Below are positions 35,776 through 42,826 of a DNA stretch of 64,000 nt, in pieces; positions within the stretch are counted from its first letter, which is position 1; every line of letters starts with the position of its first letter. A program made the position numbers and the translations under genes. Location: the NCBI RefSeq assembly GCF_028693135.1, contig NZ_JAQUVZ010000010.1, positions 1 to 64,000 of the forward strand. The letters run 5' to 3'. Source of the stretch: Methanosarcina sp. (GTDB taxonomy: Archaea; Halobacteriota; Methanosarcinia; Methanosarcinales; Methanosarcinaceae). A model generated the notes under the pieces. It ran no database searches and was not told the origin of the DNA. It saw only the letters and a program-made list of their open reading frames with translations.

Positions 35776-37275
35776 ATGGAATTCGCAGTATATGTAAGAA
35801 AAATATTGGGATTTAGTGGCTATTTAAACCCACTACTAAATTCCTTCAGAATGCTTGTACGAAAACATGAATTAGTCTTTTTGTTTACATTATTTTTTAT
35901 TGTTTACAACATAAATTTGAGATCGATACCTAGTGGAGATACCATACCTGCATCTCTTTTGCCATTTTGTGTTTTGGAGCATCATTGTGTGAATTTCGAT
36001 GGTTTCGGAGCATACATTGGAAAAATCAGTGTTCCTTATATGTTTGGACAAATGGATGGTCATTATTTATCTCAATATCCAATAGTTACTCCTTTAATTG
36101 TCACTCCTTTTTATTCAGTGATATATATTATACTAAAATTATTCCAGTGCCCAATAGATATGCTTAACTCAAGTTTTCAATTTATTGTGATTTTGATGGA
36201 AAAATTAAGTGCTTCCGCAATTGCCTCACTTTCTGGAATTTTTGTATATTTGGCTACAAGAGATTTAACTACCAGAAAAATTGGACTCATTTCAGCGTCA
36301 ATCTATGGTTTTGGAACCAACACGTGGACAATAAGTAGTCAGGCCCTCTGGCAGCACGGCATGGTGGAACTTCTTCTTGCAGCTATGATTTACATTACAA
36401 TAAAAAATGAATTCCTGGAAAGTAAATTAAACTATATTTTCCTTGGGCTTTTTTCGGGACTATATATATTTAATAGACCTTCTGATTCTATTCTTGTTTT
36501 ACCGATCATATTATATGTCTTTCTTAAAATGAATAAAAAAAACATAATGTGGTATTTTACCTCAGTACTTATATCAAGTAGCTTTTTTTTGTTTTATAAC
36601 ATCCATTATTTTGGCAGTATTTTAGGGGGCTATTCCTGTTTAACTCCTGCAATGAAATTAAATTGGGAAATTTTTCCTCATTTTGTTGGATTATTGTTTA
36701 GTCCAAATCGCGGATTATTCGTATATACTCCAGTAGTTTTGTTTTCAGTTTTGGGCTATTTAAAGATCAAGAACCTTTCAAATGAAAAACTCAAGTTTAC
36801 CTTTTATGCGTTTGGTTTAGCATGCATACTCGAAGTAATGGTCTATAGTATTTTTTCTAATTGGTGGGCAGGATGGAGCTATGGCCCTCGTTTTTTGATA
36901 GTACTTTTGCCTGTTCTTGCCATATATTTTGGGCTGTATCTGAACGATGCATCCAAAAAAGCAAATAATTATTCTAAGTTGTTAAAATTTGTATTCATTG
37001 GATTACTTATTGTATGGTCACTGTTTGTACAATTCGTTGGAGCATTTTATTATCCTATGGGCAATTGGGATGGAAGTCCAAATGTTGATGAAAATCCTGA
37101 AAAACTCTGGGATTGGAATGATACTCAAATCATGAGAAGTTTTCATGCAGGTCCTTATAATCCACTAATTCTGATAAATCATCATTTTACCATGTTCCTG
37201 ACACAATTCCATAACCCAGTGTCATTTGAATGCGTTTCAATACTTAGGAAGAGGTACACAGGAGACCCTGTATGA
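35776..37275 (+). CDS. Polytopic membrane protein, GT-C-like; C-terminus replaced by IS21 sequence
   Basis: 499 aa with about ten to eleven membrane segments. The N-terminal loop after the first segment contains IPSGDTIPASLLPF, reminiscent of the acidic catalytic loop of PMT-like enzymes, and WWAGWSYGPRFL is a conserved loop of this group. GGAGTTAAAGG precedes ATG 35776. The last 15 or so residues (from about 37229) are read out of frame through an istA fragment, so the natural C-terminus is lost and the protein may or may not work. Confidence 0.65.
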   Translation: MEFAVYVRKILGFSGYLNPLLNSFRMLVRKHELVFLFTLFFIVYNINLRSIPSGDTIPASLLPFCVLEHHCVNFDGFGAYIGKISVPYMFGQMDGHYLSQYPIVTPLIVTPFYSVIYIILKLFQCPIDMLNSSFQFIVILMEKLSASAIASLSGIFVYLATRDLTTRKIGLISASIYGFGTNTWTISSQALWQHGMVELLLAAMIYITIKNEFLESKLNYIFLGLFSGLYIFNRPSDSILVLPIILYVFLKMNKKNIMWYFTSVLISSSFFLFYNIHYFGSILGGYSCLTPAMKLNWEIFPHFVGLLFSPNRGLFVYTPVVLFSVLGYLKIKNLSNEKLKFTFYAFGLACILEVMVYSIFSNWWAGWSYGPRFLIVLLPVLAIYFGLYLNDASKKANNYSKLLKFVFIGLLIVWSLFVQFVGAFYYPMGNWDGSPNVDENPEKLWDWNDTQIMRSFHAGPYNPLILINHHFTMFLTQFHNPVSFECVSILRKRYTGDPV

Positions 37276-37375
37276 CAACATGAAACAGGTTGTAATCAGG
37301 AAAGCACTGAAATCATCAGATTCTGAATGGAACTCACAATTTGAGGATTTCTTCAAGCATTATGGATTCAGTTGA
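37229..37375 (+). pseudogene. IS21-type IstA transposase fragment
   Basis: Reading NAFQYLGRGTQETLYDNMKQ, VVIRKALKSSDSEWNSQFED and FFKHYGFS: this is the DDE-domain block around YDNMK of IS21-family IstA. The fragment overlaps the end of the upstream gene in another frame and stops at 37375, where intron-like sequence begins on the other strand. Confidence 0.75.
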
Positions 37376-37377
37376 AT

Positions 37378-37474
37378 AGGAAGGAAAGATTACTCCATTC
37401 CTTCCCTTCCAGGAACGAATCGTGCTACTTTCACCGCAGTTCACTCGCGCGTTTTACAACCCATTCTGGCGGCT
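37378..37474 (-). ncRNA. Group II intron 3'-end fragment (domains V and VI)
   Basis: The minus strand of 37413-37446 is 34 nt long and starts GAGTGAACTGCGGTGAAAGT; it matches the domain V pattern GAG-N5-TGCGGTGAAAGT-N-GCACG-N4-GTTC. Next to it 37380-37410 forms a hairpin GGAAGG...CCTTCC as expected for domain VI. No intron-encoded protein or 5' end is present. The catalytic triad position reads AGT instead of AGC, so it is probably dead. Confidence 0.7.
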
Positions 37475-37600
37475 TTAAGTGAAAAATTGCTGGTTCTTTT
37501 GAGGAATAACCCTTCCAACAAAGAGCATATTCACGTAATCATATTCAAATCTGGATAAGAGTTTTTCATTCGGACTTTTATCGTAAATATTAAGATCCAA
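37475..37600 (-). pseudogene. GT4 glycosyltransferase fragment
   Basis: Minus-strand frame reads LDLNIYDKSPNEKLLSRFEYDYVNMLFVGRVIPQKNQ, the start of the C-terminal half of a GT4 enzyme (VNxLFVGRVxPxKNQ). It is closed by a TGA upstream and TAA downstream. A remnant of a further glycosyltransferase lost from the island. Confidence 0.65.
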
Positions 37601-37607
37601 TCAAAAT

Positions 37608-37888
37608 TGCGCTGGCGCACCCACAGCAAGCTAGCGGGGTATTCGACTGAAAAAAATACAAGAGAAACGTAGTATTTTTGCATCAACTTTAATTTATATC
37701 TTAGTTAACCGAATCAGGCCATTTTCTTTTTTGAGTGTTGTATGCTGGTTATCTTATACTTTATGTACATTTATGCAATGAATATTAACCATTTGCAGCT
37801 GATATAAGAGGTTATTTTGCAAGAAATTGCGAACTTATTAATATATTTACAAAAGTACAAATAGTAGAAAACCGTTGTATATTTTAGA
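37608..37888. other. Spacer with an imperfect hairpin, no gene
   Basis: GCGCACCCACAGCAAGCTAGCGGGGTATTC at 37615-37645 includes an imperfect palindrome (CCCACAGC and GCGGGG arms) that may be an IS end. The remainder to 37888 is AT-rich without coding sequence. Confidence 0.35.
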
Positions 37889-38319
37889 GAAAACGCTACA
37901 AAAATGATTCAATGATCATTTACGAAGTCACACCTTACCCTGAAAAACATTTTCGCTTTTAGGTGATGGCTGGTATGGTCTTGAAGAATGGAATGGTGTT
38001 CCATCAAGATGGATGCAGATTCTACCATTTATATTTACTCAGATGAAGATAGTTCAGTGAAACTAAGTTTAGATGCTCTAAGTTTTCAAAGTTCAAGGAC
38101 GCTGGAAATCTTCGATGGGGACTACTTGATTTCGAAATAAATAATCCTCCAACCAAGTTTATTTCCACAGAAACGACTGTAAACTTACACCACGGTGGAA
38201 ATATCTTTCGGCCCCACGTTCAAGAGAGATGTGAAATACCAGGTGAAATTCAAGGCTCAGGGGACTCAGACAATAGAAATATAAGGATCTCAATTCAAAA
38301 CATTAAAATTACAAAATAA
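37889..38319 (+). pseudogene. C-terminal remnant of a GT-C-like gene, paralogue of the gene at 29269
   Basis: With several frameshifts the plus strand reads YKNDSMIIYEV, then GDGWYGLEEWNGVPSRWM, DSTIYIYSDEDSSVKLSLDA and a tail ending ISIQNIKITK. This parallels YEKDSLIVYRV, DNWYNREEWDGVPTRWI and AIQNLTIS at the C-terminus of the protein coded at 29269-31464. At least two frameshifts and a stop break it. Confidence 0.75.
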
Positions 38320-38345
38320 TATAAGATGTTTTTTTGGTGATATGT

Positions 38346-39227
38346 GTGAAATTTAGCATAAGTAAAGTAATATTATATTCAATAATCTTACTTGTCATGA
38401 TAATTTTCTCAGGTATTGCCGGAGCAATAGAGGAGAACAGAACTGAAAAGTCTTCTCTACCTGACAGTGTTTTGGTTTATGACAACGCAGGAACCTGGGC
38501 AATCTGGAACTCCACCACTAATTCGGCTGATATTGTTGGATTCGGCTGGAATGGGACAAAACCTTTAGTTGGAGATTGGGATGGAGATGATATCAAGGAA
38601 ATTGGAATATACAACACTGATGGAAATAACTTTATCCTGAAAACAGATTCCGATTTTGAGGTTATAGGGCTGGGCTGGGCCGGCGTCACACCAGTGGTTG
38701 GAGACTGGAACGGTGATGGAAAAGATGACGTCGGGGTCTACAACAACGCTGGCACCTGGGCGCTATGGAACACTGAAACAAACTCAGCAGAGATAGTAGG
38801 TTTTGGTTGGCAAGGAGTTCAACCAGTTGTTGGGGACTGGGACGGAGATAGTATAACTGAAATCGGAGTCTATCACTCTGACGAAAAAAGCTTCCTCCTG
38901 AGAACAGATTCCGGATTTGATGTGATAGGGTTAGGATATCCGGGAAGTATTCCCCTTGTTGGAGACTGGAACAGCGATGGAAAGGAAGAAGTCGGAATAT
39001 ATTTAAACGGTATCTGGGCACTCTGGAACTCCAATACCAACTCTACATACAATGATGGATATGGCTGGAATGGAACCATGCCTATTGTGGGGGACTGGGA
39101 CGCTGATGGCACAACAGAAACCGGAATTTATAATCCACATGGGTACAACTTTCTCCTGAGGGTGGATACAGACTTTGAGACTATAGGGCTCGGCTGGTAT
39201 GGGGTTACACCACTCTCCAGCTATTGA
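38346..39227 (+). CDS. Secreted FG-GAP/VCBS-like repeat protein (beta-propeller type)
   Basis: 293 aa from GTG 38346 (GGTGAT 5 nt upstream; frames from 38334 possible). An N-terminal signal peptide or anchor (VILYSIILLVMIIFSGIAGA) is followed by about six alternating repeats of the kind VGDWDGDxxxEIGIY...W or F, IGLGWxGVTPVVGDWNGDGKDDVGVYNNAGTWALW. The D-x-D-x-D(G) loops suggest calcium binding. Probably a cell-surface protein. It shares its repeats with the next gene at 39969. Function beyond binding or adhesion is not known. Confidence 0.8.
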   Translation: MKFSISKVILYSIILLVMIIFSGIAGAIEENRTEKSSLPDSVLVYDNAGTWAIWNSTTNSADIVGFGWNGTKPLVGDWDGDDIKEIGIYNTDGNNFILKTDSDFEVIGLGWAGVTPVVGDWNGDGKDDVGVYNNAGTWALWNTETNSAEIVGFGWQGVQPVVGDWDGDSITEIGVYHSDEKSFLLRTDSGFDVIGLGYPGSIPLVGDWNSDGKEEVGIYLNGIWALWNSNTNSTYNDGYGWNGTMPIVGDWDADGTTETGIYNPHGYNFLLRVDTDFETIGLGWYGVTPLSSY

Positions 39228-39968
39228 ATAGTTAAGAGTACATTATAACTTTCAGAAAACCCATTTTTTAGTTTGTGTATTGGGTTTTGATCAACAGATA
39301 AATTTCCTCATCTGTTACAATTTATTATATTCGAAATGTCATCACCAAAACTTGTAGATCTCATAACTTATAGAGTGGAAAATATGGATATAAAGCTCGA
39401 AAACAGATTTAAACCCTATATATTTTCCGTCCATTTTTTCCGCGTTCCTGTAAAGTTTTAAATTCCTTTCCCCTGATTAAAAATGGATTTCCAGTTGTTA
39501 AAAAATAGATACAGTCCGATTTATTATTAGGACATGAGAAAATTATGATAAAAATTGTAATAATTTGACCCAAAATTTATATAAACCTACATTCGGCAGT
39601 TAGCACATACTCACAAATTAATATTTTTGATCGTTATTTTTTATAGATTCAATTGGAAATCAGTATCATGAGGACTATGAATTTAATGAGGTTGTTCATT
39701 TCGTCAATTTTTAAGAAAAATATATTAATAATTTCATGGATAACATTTAGGAGTTTTTAATTAAAAAAATTCCAAAAGTTCAGAGTAAATTGATATCAAT
39801 AGAAAAATCAAATGGATTTTTACGTTTACCTGCCGAAAGAAGATAGAAATATCGTTTTATTATTTTGACAGCGTAGTAAATTAGTTTGCTGGGTGAAGGT
39901 AAAAAGTGAGATTTTTTGAGTATTAATCCAAATTAGAATATTAAAGAAATGTTATACAGGGTTATGTC
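39228..39968. other. Long AT-rich leader/promoter region
   Basis: About 740 bp between the two secreted-protein genes. AAATTTATATAAACC near 39574-39588 is a good TATA-box candidate for the downstream gene and would give a leader of about 350 nt, a length common in Methanosarcina. A hairpin candidate for the upstream 3' end is CCCATTTTTTAGTTTGTGTATTGGG near 39259. No gene seen. Confidence 0.45.
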
Positions 39969-41594
39969 ATGTGGCAAGTGAAAAGAACTGAAATAGTTTT
40001 GTTTGCAGCAGTTTTTGCAATTTACCTGGCAATTGCAGGCAGTGCATCAGCTGCAACAATTTATGTAGACGATGACGGATCCGCAGATTATGCAACAATA
40101 CAGGCTGCGGTAAATTATGCAAAAGAAGGAGATACGATAAGCGTAAAATCCGGGACTTATTCTGGAGACATTACAATTACAGTGCCAAATCTGGTTCTTG
40201 TATCAAGTAGTCCATATAATGCCATAATCAAAGCTAAAGGGAATGCTTTCAATTTGGATGCTAATTATATTACAATAAAGAACTTCAATATAATAGGTCC
40301 GGGTGGCTCGGGTTCCTCAGGCATTATAGACAATTCTTTCTTCTGTACTATTCAGAATAATAAAATTTCTAATTTTAATACAGGCATTGGAGTTTACACG
40401 GGGAACGAGGGGGGAGGCGGCTCAATCATTAATAATGATATTTCTGATTGCGATGACGGAATTTTACTCTGGTCCAGTAATGATAATAAAATAAGTGGGA
40501 ATCGACTTTCAAACTGCAAAACAGGATTAGATATGGTAGATTCTTATGATACTATAATTTATAATAATAATTTTAACAACACCCTAAATGTACAATTTAT
40601 GGATATAAGTACCTGGAATACTACGAAAACACCTGGAAAAAACATTGTTGGAGGCCCTTATATTGGTGGTAATTACTGGGCAACTCCAAAGGGTGACGGT
40701 TTTTCCCAGACACATTCCGATAGCAATGGAGATGGTATCTGTGAAGAACCATATTACATGAATGAGGTAAACATTGACTATATGCCCTTGTTCAAATCAG
40801 TTATAGGTTCAAAAGCTCCTGAAGAAGTTGGTGTTTATAACAATGCAGGAACCTGGGCACTCTGGAACACCGCTACAAAATCGGCAGATATTGTTGGTTT
40901 TGGGTGGGCAGGGACAAAACCGATAGTGGGAGACTGGGAAGGAGACGGGGGAATAGAAGTTGGTATATATAACAACGCGGGAAACAATTTTATGCTGCAA
41001 ACAGATGCCGGTCTCAAGGTAATCGGGCTTGGCTGGTCTGGTGTTACACCAGTTGTGGGAGACTGGAACGGAGATGGAAAAGATGACGTAGGGGTCTACA
41101 ACAACGCCGGAACCTGGGCACTCTGGAACACCGCTACAAACTCGGTAGATATAGTCGGATTCGGATGGGCAGGGTCAAAACCGATAGTGGGAGACTGGGA
41201 CGGAGACGGAGTAACAGAAGTTGGTATATATAACAACGCGGGAAACAATTTTATGCTGCAAACAGATGCCGGCCTCAAGGAAATCGGACTCGGATGGGAG
41301 GGCGTTACACCAGTTGTGGGAGACTGGAACGGAGATGGAAAAGATGACGTAGGGGTCTACAACAACGCCGGAACCTGGGCACTCTGGAACACCGCTACAA
41401 ACTCGGTAGATATAGTCGGATTCGGATGGGCTGGAACTCAGCCTGTTGTAGGAGACTGGGATGGAGATGGTGTAACAGAAGTTGGGATTTACAACACAGG
41501 AGGAAATAATTTCCTGCTACAGAAAGATTCCGGCTCTGGTTCTGTAGGACTTGGATGGACAGGGGTGACTCCATGTGTTGGGTGTTGGGGATAA
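39969..41594 (+). CDS. Secreted protein: signal peptide, parallel beta-helix, FG-GAP-like repeats
   Basis: 541 aa. Signal peptide 1-29 (VLFAAVFAIYLAIAGSASA). Residues about 30-265 have the NosD/pectate-lyase-like beta-helix pattern (ATIYVDDDGSADYATIQAAV, NNKISNFNTGI, NNDISDCDDGI, SGNRLSNCKTGL, NYW), ending with a Ca-type loop DSNGDGICEEPY. Residues about 275-541 carry three FG-GAP-like double repeats (VGDWNGDGKDDVGVYNNAGT). No membrane anchor at the C-terminus. Likely a surface glycan-binding or structural protein; an enzyme activity of the beta-helix is not shown. Confidence 0.85.
   Translation: MWQVKRTEIVLFAAVFAIYLAIAGSASAATIYVDDDGSADYATIQAAVNYAKEGDTISVKSGTYSGDITITVPNLVLVSSSPYNAIIKAKGNAFNLDANYITIKNFNIIGPGGSGSSGIIDNSFFCTIQNNKISNFNTGIGVYTGNEGGGGSIINNDISDCDDGILLWSSNDNKISGNRLSNCKTGLDMVDSYDTIIYNNNFNNTLNVQFMDISTWNTTKTPGKNIVGGPYIGGNYWATPKGDGFSQTHSDSNGDGICEEPYYMNEVNIDYMPLFKSVIGSKAPEEVGVYNNAGTWALWNTATKSADIVGFGWAGTKPIVGDWEGDGGIEVGIYNNAGNNFMLQTDAGLKVIGLGWSGVTPVVGDWNGDGKDDVGVYNNAGTWALWNTATNSVDIVGFGWAGSKPIVGDWDGDGVTEVGIYNNAGNNFMLQTDAGLKEIGLGWEGVTPVVGDWNGDGKDDVGVYNNAGTWALWNTATNSVDIVGFGWAGTQPVVGDWDGDGVTEVGIYNTGGNNFLLQKDSGSGSVGLGWTGVTPCVGCWG
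40830..41590 (+). repeat. 261-bp near-identical tandem repeats inside the secreted protein gene
   Basis: The units (87 codons) recur with a period of 261 bp: for example GACTGGAACGGAGATGGAAA starts at 41061 and at 41322. Long stretches of the second and third units are identical at DNA level, indicating recent duplication or gene conversion. Confidence 0.9.
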
Positions 41595-41659
41595 ACTCCC
41601 AACATCTTTCTTTTTGATTCAAATTTTAATTTTCAGGTGGAGATGAAAAACAAAATGAT

Positions 41660-42826
41660 TCACTTTTTTGTCAGTTCATCTAGCAACTGTAAATACTTCA
41701 TTTCCACTTTTTCCCAGGTATAATTCTTTGTAATATATTCCTTTCCATTATTCCCCATTTTATTCAGGACAATGGGATTTGAGCACAAAAAATTCAGGCA
41801 TTCCGTGAATTCATCGTAATTCTGATACCAGAGGCCTGCGTTACTTCTCATGCAGTGGCCTTTTAAGACCTCACATTCTCCGTTTACAAGTACGGCGGTC
41901 CCACAACCCATGGACTCAAGGGTAACTAAGGATAAACTTTCATAGGGGGAAGGCATAATCAAAAACCGCGCATTTTTAAGAAGAGAATATTTTTCAGCCT
42001 CGGAAACAAAACCAAGGTATTTGATCTTATCGTGCTTTGGAACACCTATAGCATCATAACCTGCCAGAACCAGGGACGGGATTTCTCGAGATTCCTTTAA
42101 TAATTTTAGGTAGTATTCAAACAGCTGGTAACATCCTTTGGAACCTTCAATCCTACCGAGATAGAGAACGTAGTTCTGATCTTTTAGGCCCTTATATTCC
42201 GGAATAACTTCAGGAACCTCAATACCGCACCCAACAATCTCAAAGAGTTTTTCTTCTTCTTTTAGACCCGTTTTTGCTTTAATTAAATTTTGTTCTTCAG
42301 GAGTGCTGTATATGATACCTCTGACATTACGGAAAATTTCTTTTGTAGTGGACAGGTCAAGAGCAGGATCATTTTCTGCGAAAGGAGCAATCAACGCTTT
42401 ATTTCCTACTTCCTTGAGTCCATAATAGCTGGGGTAATACCTGAATGTAAAAAAGACAAAGGCATCGTAATTGTCTTTGTTTTTGGAGATGTATTCTACC
42501 AGTTCAGGACAATAAGGTCCCTGTTCATCAATCCATGAAATTTCATCTTTTAGGTTGTGAGTAGCAAAAAAGGCCTTTTCCTGAATCTTGATGTGCGTAG
42601 TCAGATCACGCTTTTTTGAATTTGCAAATCTTCTCACCAGGACACCATTTATTGTTTCAGTTCCTTTTTTATACTCATTTTTCCATGTATGATAATCTTT
42701 TGCACAGGTGGAAAGAACCTCAATTTCATGATATTTTATCATATGTTCAGCAATAAGTCTGGTCAGATATTCTGCACCCCCAATTATATCTTCGCCGTAC
42801 CTCTGGACGACAAATGCAATTTTCAT
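41660..42826 (-). CDS. GT4 family glycosyltransferase
   Basis: 388 aa, soluble GT-B fold. The N-terminal half starts KIAFVVQRYGEDIIGGAEYLTRLIAEHM; the C-terminal half has NYVLYLGRIEGSKGCYQL, KYLGFVSEAEKYSLLKNARFLIMPSPYESLSLVTLESMGCGTAVLVNG, the donor-binding E-x7-E region. Last gene of the minus-strand export operon; its ATG abuts the stop of the double GT4 gene (shared base at 42826). Donor and acceptor sugars cannot be told. Confidence 0.88.
   Translation of the reverse strand: MKIAFVVQRYGEDIIGGAEYLTRLIAEHMIKYHEIEVLSTCAKDYHTWKNEYKKGTETINGVLVRRFANSKKRDLTTHIKIQEKAFFATHNLKDEISWIDEQGPYCPELVEYISKNKDNYDAFVFFTFRYYPSYYGLKEVGNKALIAPFAENDPALDLSTTKEIFRNVRGIIYSTPEEQNLIKAKTGLKEEEKLFEIVGCGIEVPEVIPEYKGLKDQNYVLYLGRIEGSKGCYQLFEYYLKLLKESREIPSLVLAGYDAIGVPKHDKIKYLGFVSEAEKYSLLKNARFLIMPSPYESLSLVTLESMGCGTAVLVNGECEVLKGHCMRSNAGLWYQNYDEFTECLNFLCSNPIVLNKMGNNGKEYITKNYTWEKVEMKYLQLLDELTKK

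Noticed and set aside
37608-37650. Hairpin called as a defined IS200/IS605 end
   Set aside because: The palindrome is imperfect and no tnpA/tnpB sequence or second end is visible, so I only note it.
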